NCBI GenBank assembly: GCA_913060515.1
Contig: CAJXRZ010000037.1
Location: 1 to 57,126 of the forward strand
Source: an uncultured Pseudomonadota bacterium
GTDB taxonomy: Bacteria > Myxococcota_A > UBA796 > CAJQPC01
DNA: 57,126 nucleotides
Direction: 5' to 3'
Below the pieces are notes generated by a model. That model made no database searches. It was not told where the DNA came from and saw only the letters and a program-made list of their open reading frames with translations. Below are positions 39,496 to 48,461 of this stretch, piece after piece; position 1 is the first letter of the stretch; every line of letters begins with the position of its first letter. Made by a program: the position numbers and the translations under genes.

Positions 39496-42015
39496 TCAGT
39501 CCTCAAAGGGCGGGAGAGGCGCCTCCCAGCCTCCGCCGTCCACATCCACCAAGAGCGCCGAGCTCGCGGCCCAGGGCTTCTGGCTGCTGACCGGTGACAT
39601 GGAGGCGTCCCCTTCTGCGACCAGAACGTAGGAGGCATCGGCATCGGGCTGCAGATCGAAGCTGCCGCTGAGCTCCATGCGGGTCTCGATGACCTCGCCG
39701 TTCTCCAGCAACAGCACCCGGTCGACCTGGATCCAGGAAGGAGTCAGCACCTCGTAGGAGACGCTGCCCGGGCTCAGAGTGCTTCCCGGCGCGACATCCA
39801 GCAGGATCATCGGCCCGTTCGAGGCCACGGTCGCCCGCGCCTCAAAGGCCGCGCGAAGCGCCTGAGGGTCGTAGGCGCTGGGGTCGGAGTCCATCTGCAC
39901 GTAGGTCAAGTTGCTCCCCAGTCCCCCGCTGGTGCAGCCATGGGAGTCGCTCACCCCGGTGGGCGTGGACAACACACCGCGGTTGACCAGCTCCAGGTAG
40001 AGCTCGAAGTACTCCCCGTGCTCTCCGCTGTTGAGCACCTCGATGGCATCGAAGTTCTCAGACCAGGCGCTGGGCTTGGAGATCTTGCCCGGAGACCAGC
40101 CTGCAGCCCCGGCCACGCCGGAGTCCGTGGGGTGGTTGTACTGGAGCACCGCTGTGGGGAACCAGTCGCGGATCTGAGCGTTCTGCTCCTCGGTGGTCTC
40201 AATCTGCAGACTCCACCAGGGGAAGGCTCCGCCGTTGGTGGCGTCTGGATCCAACTCCAAGGGGTAGAGATTGATGTGTCCGCGGGCGACGCTGCTCATC
40301 TCGCTGGCCAGCACCGTGTTCATGTGCCCATCCAGACCCAAAGCATCGATCAGCGGCGCATAGTCCGCGACGTGGTCGTGGTCGGTGCCGAAGTGGAGGG
40401 CGATGCCGCGGGCGGCGCTCACGCTGAGGCGGTCCTCCATGGTGCAGCTGCCGTCGGCGCTTGGGCCGGCGTGGCTGTGGGGGTCCGTGAGGATCCAGTC
40501 GGGCAGCGACCAAGCCTGGGGCAAGGTGATCTCCAAGTCCGAGCGCTCACCGGCCGTGACGCTGACCTGGCCCTGGAAGACCTCGTGCTGCGCACCGCGC
40601 CAAGCCAGGACTTGGTAGTCACCAGGCACCAGGTCCATCGTGATCTCACCGTCCAGAGACCACGCCAAGACGGCATCGCTGGGGTTGAGGACCAGGGCGC
40701 TGTCCGCGCCCGGAGCGGGGTCCAGCGGGGTCAGCCTGACCTCGAATGGGGCAGAGATGTCGAGCTGTACCTGCAGGGTGCCGGGCGTCTGCAGCAGGAG
40801 CGGGTCATCGGCGGTCCCGATTCCTCGTCCCACCGCCCGAACCGGGGCCACGGCACCTTGGGTGTAGGCGCTGAGCACGCTCTCTCTCAGCTCCGGGTGC
40901 AGGTAGGCGGAATACTCCGCTGAACCCGCCGCGTAGTCGCGCACCACGCCACGTCCCCGACCCTGGGCCAGGACATCGACCTGGGTGCCCGCGGGGGCCG
41001 AGAAGGAGACCTGGCCATCGGCATCTGCGATCGCCACGGTGTAGGGCGAGCCATCCACGCTCACGCTCACCCAGGCGCCGGCAACCGGGCCATCTGGCGC
41101 CGTGACGGTGTAGCTGTACTCATCAACCGAGGCGCCTTGCAGCGCCAAGGATGCATCGGAGATTTCCGCTAGGTCGGCGGCCACGGCGTAGTAGCGCTCG
41201 AAGACGATCTCCTCACCGGAGGCGATGCTCTGGCGTTCCCCCAATCCCAAGCTCATCTCCGCCAGAGAGGCCAAGATCTGCGAGCTGGCGTCGGTCTGAA
41301 GGACCTCGCCCTGGGTGGCCACCAAGGCCAGAGCGCCCTGGCCTTCGGCTCCAATGAACCCCGTCCAAGGGTAGTCGTCGCCGTCAAAGTCTCCGAAACC
41401 TGCTCCTGGGGTCCACTGGGCAGCCGCGTCCAAAGAGCCCATGAGCAAGTCGCCGGGCGCCAGAGTGACCTCGCCGTCGGCCGCCCGCAGTGTCGTGCGC
41501 ACCTGCATCAGGTTGCTGCCAGGCTCCAAGATGTAGTCCGTGCAGATCTCCAGACCCAAATCCGGCACGCCACCCTGTCCCAGGATGCCTTCCAGCAAGC
41601 CCAGAGCGCCCTCCTCGCCTTCGACCCGCACATGGGCGGGGCCATCGGAGCCATCGGACACAATGGTGACTTGGCGCAGCTCGCCCATGCGACCCAGGCC
41701 ATACATGCCCGCCATCTCGTCCACCAGGTCTCGGCCCAGGGCCCCCTCTTGCCGAACGATGTCCGCGTCCACGACGCCGCCGGCCTGCTCGACGTAGTAG
41801 TCGCCGTTGCGGTCGCCCTGCAGGATGAACTGCACCCGGTCGTTGTAGATCTTGATGTCGCCGATGCGCCCCTCGGCGCTGATCCCGGAGAAGAGGGCGG
41901 CGGGGTCTACGACGATCCCTGCGCGGCTCCCCCCGCTCCCCAGGCGCTCGGTCAAGTCCGGCGCGGGGCTCTCAGGGTCTTTTTGGCAGGCGAGGACAGT
42001 GAGGAGAAAAAGCAT
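39496..42015 (-). CDS. CehA/McbA-like PHP-domain metallohydrolase lipoprotein
   Basis: The 839-residue protein starts MLFLLTVLAC (lipobox LAC, very short signal). A long beta-rich N-terminal region includes a carboxypeptidase-regulatory-like repeat (SYTVTAPDGPVAGAWVSVSV). The C-terminal third holds a PHP-type metal site: DPHSHAGPSADG, FGTDHDHVADY, a central LQYNHPTD, and SDSHGCTSG. This set matches the CehA/McbA subgroup of PHP-fold esterases and phosphoesterases. An extracytoplasmic hydrolase is predicted; the substrate is unknown. It lies 63 bases downstream of the Ser/Thr kinase gene on the same strand and may be co-transcribed. Confidence 0.85.
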   Translation of the reverse strand: MLFLLTVLACQKDPESPAPDLTERLGSGGSRAGIVVDPAALFSGISAEGRIGDIKIYNDRVQFILQGDRNGDYYVEQAGGVVDADIVRQEGALGRDLVDEMAGMYGLGRMGELRQVTIVSDGSDGPAHVRVEGEEGALGLLEGILGQGGVPDLGLEICTDYILEPGSNLMQVRTTLRAADGEVTLAPGDLLMGSLDAAAQWTPGAGFGDFDGDDYPWTGFIGAEGQGALALVATQGEVLQTDASSQILASLAEMSLGLGERQSIASGEEIVFERYYAVAADLAEISDASLALQGASVDEYSYTVTAPDGPVAGAWVSVSVDGSPYTVAIADADGQVSFSAPAGTQVDVLAQGRGRGVVRDYAAGSAEYSAYLHPELRESVLSAYTQGAVAPVRAVGRGIGTADDPLLLQTPGTLQVQLDISAPFEVRLTPLDPAPGADSALVLNPSDAVLAWSLDGEITMDLVPGDYQVLAWRGAQHEVFQGQVSVTAGERSDLEITLPQAWSLPDWILTDPHSHAGPSADGSCTMEDRLSVSAARGIALHFGTDHDHVADYAPLIDALGLDGHMNTVLASEMSSVARGHINLYPLELDPDATNGGAFPWWSLQIETTEEQNAQIRDWFPTAVLQYNHPTDSGVAGAAGWSPGKISKPSAWSENFDAIEVLNSGEHGEYFELYLELVNRGVLSTPTGVSDSHGCTSGGLGSNLTYVQMDSDPSAYDPQALRAAFEARATVASNGPMILLDVAPGSTLSPGSVSYEVLTPSWIQVDRVLLLENGEVIETRMELSGSFDLQPDADASYVLVAEGDASMSPVSSQKPWAASSALLVDVDGGGWEAPLPPFED

Positions 42016-42078
42016 TCTCCAAAGCTATCCGGCTCAGGGCCTACCCGAAACAGCTGCTGCGTTTGTTGGTGCTCAGCG

Positions 42079-44274
42079 CTAGCGTGCACACCGAAAGCCG
42101 ATGAAGGCCTTGGCGTCGCTGGCCTTGACCGCCGTGCTGCTGCTGCCGTCGCTGCGCAGCCACGCAGCCTTGCCGTCGGCCTGGCGGTACTCATGCCAGG
42201 CCAAGCTGCCCCCTTCGGTCCAGGTCTGGGGCTCTGCACCAACCTCGGCCAAGCCGCCTCGTCCCGAGCAGTAGGCCCGTGCCATAGACCAGCTCACGTT
42301 CACCGCCGCTTGGTTGCTCTTTCCGGCCGGAGGCGTGGCGCCATCCCAGCCCTTTAGGTAGGTCCCACTGGCTTTCCCCGCCGCCACCGCTGGGTCGTGG
42401 TGCCAGTCGGGGTGCGTCGCCAGCCACGCACCGAGCTGGGCGTTGGTCACCTGTGCACGGGCTGCCGATCCCCCCTTGGTGGGCGGCGTCTCCGGCGGAT
42501 CCTGCGGGATGATGGGGTCCCTGGGGTTCTGGGGGTTCTGGAGGTTCGGCGGATTGCCCTGGGCCTCTTCACCCTTGGCCAGCTCGACCTGAAAGGCGCT
42601 GATCTCGCCCTGCGCAGGCACCACCAGCTCGCCGCTCCAGCTCTCTTTGCCCTTGCCGGCCTGCACCTCGTACTTGCCGGGCGGCAGGCTGACGGTGGCC
42701 GAACCCTTTCGGTCGACTTCGACGGACTCGCCCGCCACACTCAAGGTCATCCCGCGGATCCCTTCGATGGGGACCTGGCGCTCGGCCGGTGCCGTCAGAG
42801 ACAGGGTCAGCGTCTGAACCCCCTCCCCAGCTTCCAGCACGACCGACTTCTCCTCCACCACGCACCAAGGCGCCGGCTCGGAGAACTTGCAGTCTTGGCC
42901 CACGATGGCGCGAAGGGTCTGCTCTCCCAGTGGGAGCTCACTGAAGTGGTGCACAAAGCCTTCGATGGTGAAGACCTTCTGCTCGCCGACCTGAACCTGA
43001 ACCGGCACACTCTCCGCCAAACCTGCGATGACCACGTCGGCCTTGCGCTGCTCCAGCTGGAGCGGGGGCTTGGGATCGGGATCCCCTTGTCGCGAGGGGT
43101 CACTGCGCCAGACCTGCCAACCCAAGCCGCCCATCACCGCGATCAGCGCCAAGACAAAGCCCACCAGGACCAGCTTCTTGCCACCTTGCTCCTCTTCCGG
43201 AGCAGAAGCCGCGGCCGGCGCTGGGGCCACAGGCGCTGCCGGAGCCACAGTGGGCACGGCGGCTTGCGGAGCGGGCGTCGGTGGCCCGGGGACCACAGGC
43301 TTGGGCGTGGCCGCCTGAGATGCGGCCTTTAGATCCACTGGCGCATCTAGGGCCTGCTCGATCTCCATGCCCGGGTACCAGGTGGGGCTGGAGACCGGCT
43401 CGCTCGGCGTGTCCTCGAACTCGGCGTTGGGGTCGACCGTCTCCAGATCGATGCCGTCTAGGAGCGCGACAACCTCGTCTGCGGTCGCCAAGCGCTGCTC
43501 TGGATCCGAGCGCGTCATGGCCCGAATCAGACGGCGCAGCGCCACCGGAAGCGTGGGTCCAGGATCCAGCGGCGGGTGGGACTGCTTGGAGATCATCACC
43601 TGCAGCGCCTGCTGGCGGCTGGTGCCGACCCCGCCAATGGGGAAAGCAAAGCGTCCGGTGAGCACTTCGTAGAAGACCGTTCCCAGGCCGTAGACATCCC
43701 AACGAACAGGATCCAAGCTTCCTGGCTCGACCCACTCAGGCGGCGCGTAGGAAACCGAACCAAAGTTCTGGCCGTTCTCGGTCAGGGTCTGGCCGTGTTG
43801 CTCCGTGGCGATCCCGAAGTCCACCAGCTTTAGGTCGCCGGACTCCTGCAGGATCATGTTGCTGGGCTTGATGTCCCGATGGCGAACGCCCATGCCATGC
43901 ATGTAGGCCGCGGCGCTCGCAGCCTGCTTGAAGAGCTCGACAGCCCGCTCCACAGCCATGGGGCCGCGCAGGATCTGCGCCTCTACCGAGTGCCCCGAGA
44001 CGAACTCCATCTCGATGTATGGCAGCTCCGCGTCCATGCGCACGTTGCGCACCTTGACGATGTTGGGGTGCTCCAGAGCGAAGAGAATCTCAGCTTCCCG
44101 CACAAAGCGGGCCTTGGCGCTCGCCACCCGATTCAGGGAGGGGTCCAGGGTCTTGATGGCCGCCAGAATGCGCTTGGCGGAGCGGTTGTGACAGCGGTAC
44201 ACCGAGCCCATGCCCCCTTGTCCAAGGGGGTACTCCACGACCCAGATGTCGATCTCGTCGCCCTGCTGCAGCAA
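42079..44274 (-). CDS. Transmembrane Ser/Thr protein kinase with C-terminal FGE-like domain
   Basis: The 731-residue protein has an N-terminal Hanks-type kinase: P-loop YPLGQGGMGSVY, Lys41 in AIKTLD, catalytic HRDIKPSN, and LVDFGIA, with APPEW in the activation segment. A Pro/Ala-rich linker follows, then a membrane helix (KLVLVGFVLALIAVMGGLGW). The extracytoplasmic part includes a PEGA-like beta region and a C-terminal formylglycine-generating-enzyme-like domain (VNVSWSMARAYC ... GFRCAR). That last domain lacks a clear copper/cysteine active site, so it is probably a binding module. TTG 44274 has GGAG at five bases; longer frames run into the divergent exonuclease gene. The PP2C phosphatase at 47657 could be its antagonist. 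Confidence 0.9.
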   Translation of the reverse strand: MLQQGDEIDIWVVEYPLGQGGMGSVYRCHNRSAKRILAAIKTLDPSLNRVASAKARFVREAEILFALEHPNIVKVRNVRMDAELPYIEMEFVSGHSVEAQILRGPMAVERAVELFKQAASAAAYMHGMGVRHRDIKPSNMILQESGDLKLVDFGIATEQHGQTLTENGQNFGSVSYAPPEWVEPGSLDPVRWDVYGLGTVFYEVLTGRFAFPIGGVGTSRQQALQVMISKQSHPPLDPGPTLPVALRRLIRAMTRSDPEQRLATADEVVALLDGIDLETVDPNAEFEDTPSEPVSSPTWYPGMEIEQALDAPVDLKAASQAATPKPVVPGPPTPAPQAAVPTVAPAAPVAPAPAAASAPEEEQGGKKLVLVGFVLALIAVMGGLGWQVWRSDPSRQGDPDPKPPLQLEQRKADVVIAGLAESVPVQVQVGEQKVFTIEGFVHHFSELPLGEQTLRAIVGQDCKFSEPAPWCVVEEKSVVLEAGEGVQTLTLSLTAPAERQVPIEGIRGMTLSVAGESVEVDRKGSATVSLPPGKYEVQAGKGKESWSGELVVPAQGEISAFQVELAKGEEAQGNPPNLQNPQNPRDPIIPQDPPETPPTKGGSAARAQVTNAQLGAWLATHPDWHHDPAVAAGKASGTYLKGWDGATPPAGKSNQAAVNVSWSMARAYCSGRGGLAEVGAEPQTWTEGGSLAWHEYRQADGKAAWLRSDGSSSTAVKASDAKAFIGFRCAR

Positions 44275-44287
44275 GCTCTCTCCACGG

Positions 44288-44306
44288 TGAGACTCAGCGG
44301 GTCTCA
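44288..44306. promoter_or_regulatory. Inverted repeat TGAGAC-N7-GTCTCA upstream of the kinase
   Basis: Perfect six-base arms lie 14 bases upstream of the kinase start, in the 91-base spacer between the kinase and the divergent exonuclease III gene. It is a candidate operator or leader hairpin for the kinase; no factor can be named. Confidence 0.3.
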
Positions 44307-44365
44307 GGATACCCCGGGAGCGGATGCAGAGCCGGGATGCGTTAGAGCACTGCCACGGAGAGTCC

Positions 44366-45130
44366 ATGAAGATCATCAGCTGGAATGTGAACAGCCTGAA
44401 GGCCCGCGCCGAGCACGTGGCCAACTTCTTGGACCGGGTCTCCCCCACGGTGCTCTGCATGCAGGAGCTCAAGCTCGAGGACCACAAGATCCCCACCGAG
44501 ATCTTCAGCGAGCGCGGCTACTTCTTGGAGACCCACGGTCAACGCACCTACAACGGCGTGGCCATCGCCTCCAAGCTGCCCATGACCAACGTGGTCCGCG
44601 GCCTGCCCGGTGGAGACGAGGGCGAGTCCCGCTACATCCACGCAGAGATCGACGGCGTGACGATCCTGAACCTATACTGTCCTCAAGGTCGGGCCGTTGA
44701 CAACCCAAAGTTTCAGTACAAACTGGGTTTCTACGACGCACTCCAGGCACGTGTGGAGAAGGACTTCTCTCCCTCCCAAGACCTGATCATCACTGGGGAC
44801 TTGAACATCGCGCCGAACGACGACGACGTCTACGATGTGGCGAAGATGACCGGGGTGTGCAGCTTCACGGACATTGAGAAGCAGAAGTTTCAGCGCCTCT
44901 TGGACTGGGGCCTGAGCGATGCCAGCAAGCCCTACCAAGAGCCCAAGACCTTCACCTTCTGGGACTACCGCATGAACTGCTATCCCCGGGATGCCGGCTA
45001 CCGCATCGACCACTTCCTGGTCAGCGACTCGGTGCTGGCCCGCGTGCAAGGCAGCCACGTGCACCGCGTGGAGCGCGGCCGCGAGAAAGCCAGCGACCAC
45101 GCGCCCATCGACTTGGATCTGGGCATCTAA
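44366..45130 (+). CDS. xthA: Exonuclease III (AP endonuclease)
   Basis: The 254-residue enzyme has the complete exonuclease-endonuclease-phosphatase active site: ISWNVNSLKAR, MQELKLED (metal Glu), YCPQGR, ITGDLNIAPNDDD, FWDYRM, and the C-terminal DHFLVSDS ... KASDHAPIDLDL. It repairs abasic sites and removes 3' blocks from DNA in the cytoplasm. Length is normal for XthA. The start is ATG 44366 with GGAG five bases upstream. It is the second probable DNA base-repair enzyme in the window after the glycosylase-like protein at 9104. The convergent metallophosphoesterase ends 8 bases away. Confidence 0.96.
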   Translation: MKIISWNVNSLKARAEHVANFLDRVSPTVLCMQELKLEDHKIPTEIFSERGYFLETHGQRTYNGVAIASKLPMTNVVRGLPGGDEGESRYIHAEIDGVTILNLYCPQGRAVDNPKFQYKLGFYDALQARVEKDFSPSQDLIITGDLNIAPNDDDVYDVAKMTGVCSFTDIEKQKFQRLLDWGLSDASKPYQEPKTFTFWDYRMNCYPRDAGYRIDHFLVSDSVLARVQGSHVHRVERGREKASDHAPIDLDLGI

Positions 45131-45138
45131 ACCTGGCG

Positions 45139-46260
45139 CTAAACTGGGTCGAAGACCGCGATCTCCCCAGCAACGCCCATGCGCGGCGGCAGGCCGATCC
45201 ACCAGTTTCCAGCATGAACATACTGCGGCACGCCACTCCGAAACCACCCCTGGTCGCGCACCCCAAAGAGCCCCAGGAGCGTGGGCCGCAGCCCAAACAT
45301 GTTCAGCCCCACTTGCCCGCCGTGGGTGTGGCCAGAGAGCACCAGATCCGCGTGCTCAGGGCCCAGCCAGGCGCCCAGCCGAGGGTCGTGGGCCATCAGG
45401 ATTCTAAAGCCCTCCCCGTTCGAGGCCACCACGCTTCTCTCCAGCTCCTCCCTGGCATTCTTCCAGTGGAAGTTGACCCCATAGAGCCAGAAGGGCCCAC
45501 AGCTGCGCCCTTCGTCGACCAGCATCGGGGACACCGGCTCCAGCGCCGCCTTCAAGCGCTCCAGCACCGGCAAATCATGGTTGCCCGCGCAGCAAAAGCT
45601 GGGGGCCTGAAGCTGGGCGAGGGCATGCAGCAAGTAGTCGTGCTGCGCCTCGGAGAAGGGCATGACCTGGTCTCCGGTGATCAGCACAAGAGCAGGCTTC
45701 AGGGCGTTGACCTGGTCCACCAAGGCCATCAACTCGGGCCCCGCCATCAGGGGACTGGCGTGCAGATCCGAGAGCTGAACCACCCGGCCAGGCAGCTCCG
45801 GCACCTTGTGGTGGGTGATGCGCTGCCCCTGACGTGCGGCGTGGAGACAGCCCAAGAGCGCCAGCCCAAGGGGGAGCAGCAGCCAAGGCCCAGCCCAGAG
45901 CACCGAGGCCCCCAGTGCCCAGGCGATGGGCGCCCGAATCAGCCAAGTCAGGCCTGCCCAGAGCGCAAAGGCGTAGGCCACCTGGGAGGGCCAGGCCAAG
46001 CCCCAGAACAGCCACCTGGGGCAAGCCTTCTCGCGGTGCAGACAGAAGAAGAGCCCCCAGAGTCCCACCATGCCCAAGCTCCAGAGGGGCCAGAGATGGG
46101 GCGCGGCCAGCCATTGCAGACCGTAGAGGCCCATGCAGGCGCACACCACCACGGCCACAAAGTGGTCGTTGGCTTCCTTTCCGACGGCGTAGACCCGGCG
46201 CAAGGTGTCCACGAGCAGGACCACCGCCAGGACGGTGCCAGCGATGGGCCAATCGCTCAG
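45139..46260 (-). CDS. Membrane-anchored metallophosphoesterase (YaeI-like)
   Basis: The 373-residue protein has about five N-terminal hydrophobic helices (residues 5-150), then a calcineurin-like phosphoesterase with all metal motifs: QLSDLHASP, LITGDQVMP, CAGNHDLP, LMAHDPR and SGHTHGGQVG. Relatives include YaeI, YkuE and other phosphodiesterases acting on lipids or nucleotides. The start is uncertain. The only position that overlaps the upstream TGA in the coupling pattern used elsewhere here is CTG 46260 (CTGA), and codons before it lie inside the upstream gene. Standard alternatives are GTG 46224, TTG 46314 and ATG 46320. It is the last gene of the PP2C operon. Confidence 0.88.
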   Translation of the reverse strand: MSDWPIAGTVLAVVLLVDTLRRVYAVGKEANDHFVAVVVCACMGLYGLQWLAAPHLWPLWSLGMVGLWGLFFCLHREKACPRWLFWGLAWPSQVAYAFALWAGLTWLIRAPIAWALGASVLWAGPWLLLPLGLALLGCLHAARQGQRITHHKVPELPGRVVQLSDLHASPLMAGPELMALVDQVNALKPALVLITGDQVMPFSEAQHDYLLHALAQLQAPSFCCAGNHDLPVLERLKAALEPVSPMLVDEGRSCGPFWLYGVNFHWKNAREELERSVVASNGEGFRILMAHDPRLGAWLGPEHADLVLSGHTHGGQVGLNMFGLRPTLLGLFGVRDQGWFRSGVPQYVHAGNWWIGLPPRMGVAGEIAVFDPV

Positions 46261-47660
46261 CGAGACGCCACCAAGAACTTGAGCTGCCCGCGCTCGTCCA
46301 CAGCAGCACGCCAAGACCATTGGCCTGGCAGGGAGTCGCACACGAAGGAGCGGGGCAGCTTGATGCGTACGGTGCTCGGCGCCAGCTCCAAGACCTCCAG
46401 CAGAGGAAAGGGCAGCTCTTCTGCCCGCATTCCTTGGCGGTCGTAGTCGCGGCCACCCCATGGAGGATCCAGGATCAAGGCATCAAATTCACCCTTGACC
46501 GCCTCCAGAACGTCCTGGCAGAGCAGCTTCAGAGGCACCCCGTAGAGGGAAGCGTTGTGCCGAGCCATCTCCAAGCGCTGCGCGCTCAGATCACAGGCGG
46601 TCACGCGACACCCCACCCGGGCCGCCGCGATGGCCATGGCGCCCACGCCACAGCTCCCGTCCAAAACCCGACCGGAGAGCCCCTGCACCAGCTCCAGAGC
46701 CAAGGCCTCGGGGGTGGCGCTCATCAAGCCCTCGTCGTCCACGCGAATGCCTTGCTCCCAGCGGGAAAAGAGGCGACGTCGACGCTGGATCTGCGGTGCG
46801 CGCAGGCGCGCTCTCCGCCCTTTTCTCAGGGGGGGCTCACAGGAGACGCGGCACTGAACCCCGCCGACCCAGGTGCCGTCGAGCTGGTGGAGCGTGCGGC
46901 GTGCCGCCTCGGCGGAGCGCATTCCATCCCAAGGGCGCGTGTCCAACCACGGGGGTCCCTGAACCTGGACACGAACCTGCGCGGGCGGTGGCTTGAGGAA
47001 GTCCTGGTAGCGCTCGATGAGCTCTTCAGCGGCGCTCTGCTCTCCTTCCAGCGCCCAGCGATGGAGCGCCACGGCCAAGTGCGCCAACTCCAAGGCCGCC
47101 TGGGCTTGAGGGCCCTCTCCGTGCAGAGCCTCCAGCGTGGTGGCCTCGTCTTGGGAAACCGCTGCCACATCTAAGGCTTGCCATCCGTCCAGAGCGTAGG
47201 GAGCCAAGCTGACCAGCGCCGAGCCCTGCTTCCTCAACCAAGCCGCACGAAGGCCTCCCATGCTGGGACCGCGACGAAGCGCCAGATCCAAGGGCCGGTC
47301 CAAGAAGCGGTCCACCTTCTTCAAACCCAGCTTCTTCATAGACTTGCCCGGATTGACCCCAGGTACTGTCAGCAAGGCCCGAGGCGACACCGGACCGGTC
47401 TCCCAGCGGTGCTGCTCCAGCAGAGTGCGCAGGACGGGGATGGCCGAAGCAGGCCCCTGCTCCAGGGGCTCCAGGCAGCTCCAGGGGGGGGAGCCATCCT
47501 TGGCAGGGGGGGCAAAGGGGCCGGTCCACTCGCCCTTGAGCACCAGACCTTTTGAACCCACCCACCACAGACGAGGCCATGGCAGACCGCTGGGCTGCGC
47601 TTCAGGGCCCGCTTCTGCCAAGTCCAGCAGGGCCTGGGGCGGCCCATTGCGCGGATTCAC
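46257..47660 (-). CDS. TGS1-like RNA cap guanine-N2 methyltransferase family protein
   Basis: The 467-residue protein has a variable N-terminal half and a C-terminal class I methyltransferase. SAM motif I is VLDGSCGVGAMAIAAARVG, motif II is VTACDLSAQRLEMARHNA, and motif IV is ALILDPPWGGRDYDR. DPPWGG..Y is the signature of trimethylguanosine synthase 1 and its bacterial homologues. Eukaryotic TGS1 methylates the 2-amino group of cap guanosine; bacterial relatives have no established substrate. The SAM site is intact. The start GTG 47660 overlaps the PP2C stop as GTGA. The N-terminal half shows no RNA-binding motif I recognise. Confidence 0.85.
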   Translation of the reverse strand: MNPRNGPPQALLDLAEAGPEAQPSGLPWPRLWWVGSKGLVLKGEWTGPFAPPAKDGSPPWSCLEPLEQGPASAIPVLRTLLEQHRWETGPVSPRALLTVPGVNPGKSMKKLGLKKVDRFLDRPLDLALRRGPSMGGLRAAWLRKQGSALVSLAPYALDGWQALDVAAVSQDEATTLEALHGEGPQAQAALELAHLAVALHRWALEGEQSAAEELIERYQDFLKPPPAQVRVQVQGPPWLDTRPWDGMRSAEAARRTLHQLDGTWVGGVQCRVSCEPPLRKGRRARLRAPQIQRRRRLFSRWEQGIRVDDEGLMSATPEALALELVQGLSGRVLDGSCGVGAMAIAAARVGCRVTACDLSAQRLEMARHNASLYGVPLKLLCQDVLEAVKGEFDALILDPPWGGRDYDRQGMRAEELPFPLLEVLELAPSTVRIKLPRSFVCDSLPGQWSWRAAVDERGQLKFLVASR

Positions 47661-48412
47661 GGCAGGTCCGTGGCGTCCTGTGGGGGGGTGCCGCGGTCCT
47701 GCTCCAAGATACGGAGCTGAATCATCGTGGCGTCGTCGGTGTGGCCTCTATCTTCAAGGCGCTGCTGCACTTCGTCGATGAGGTCGTCGCCGTGAACGGC
47801 CAACAGGGTGCTGAGCTCATCGACCGTCAGGGCATCCAGGATCCCATCCGAGCAGATCAGATAGCGATCTCCCACCTGCATGGGCATGCGCCGCAAAAAG
47901 GTCATGTGGCGGATGCTCGGCCCCATGCCAACCCACGCGCTCAAGCCCCCGCCACGCTGTTGGATAGGGGTCATGCGGTGAAGGCTGCCCTCCCGCTGCA
48001 GGAAGACGCCTGAGTCGCCCACATTGAAGATGCTAACGACCTTCTCAGCCATCCACACACCCGTGACGGTGCTGGCGGATCCAATGGCCATTCGGACTTC
48101 TGCATCCGCAGCCTCGACCACGTCAATGAGCAGGTTCTCCGAGGGATGCAAGCTCGAGGAAAAAAAGCTGGCGAGGTGCTGAATGACGACCTCGGCCGCC
48201 GCGGCGCCGTCGCGCGTCGAGCCCACGCCATCGGCCACTGCATAAATGGCTCCCCGCTGGGCCCCACGAACGATCTCATCCCGGGCGTCGAAGAGCCCGT
48301 AGCGGTCGTCGTTCTTTGCGTGCCCCTTGCCCTGACGGGAGAAGGCTCCGGCCAAGACGGCGGGGAGGGAGGGCACTTGCATGGCCACAGCATAGCGGAA
48401 GGCTAATGACAT
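47657..48412 (-). CDS. PP2C-family Ser/Thr phosphatase
   Basis: The 251-residue phosphatase has the PP2C metal motifs in order: NDDRYGLF, IYAVADGVGSTRDG, IFNVGDSGVFL, LICSDGILDAL and DDATMIQL. It should dephosphorylate proteins modified by Hanks kinases in the cytoplasm; the kinase at 42079-44274 is the nearest candidate partner. ATG 48412 is used; ATG 48382 (starting MQVPSLP) is nearly as plausible, since neither has a strong ribosome-binding site. It opens a coupled operon with a TGS1-like methyltransferase and a metallophosphoesterase. The AAA+ gene is divergent, 49 bases away. Confidence 0.93.
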   Translation of the reverse strand: MSLAFRYAVAMQVPSLPAVLAGAFSRQGKGHAKNDDRYGLFDARDEIVRGAQRGAIYAVADGVGSTRDGAAAAEVVIQHLASFFSSSLHPSENLLIDVVEAADAEVRMAIGSASTVTGVWMAEKVVSIFNVGDSGVFLQREGSLHRMTPIQQRGGGLSAWVGMGPSIRHMTFLRRMPMQVGDRYLICSDGILDALTVDELSTLLAVHGDDLIDEVQQRLEDRGHTDDATMIQLRILEQDRGTPPQDATDLP

Positions 48413-48461
48413 AGGCCACGCCTGCCGTTCGGCTACACTGAAAGGGCCTCGGGAGAGTTGA

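Noticed and set aside
48434-48439. TACACT as the -10 of a sigma-70 promoter for the AAA+ gene
   Set aside because: The nearest -35-like hexamer (ATGACA, 48406) is 22 bases away, too far for a normal promoter.
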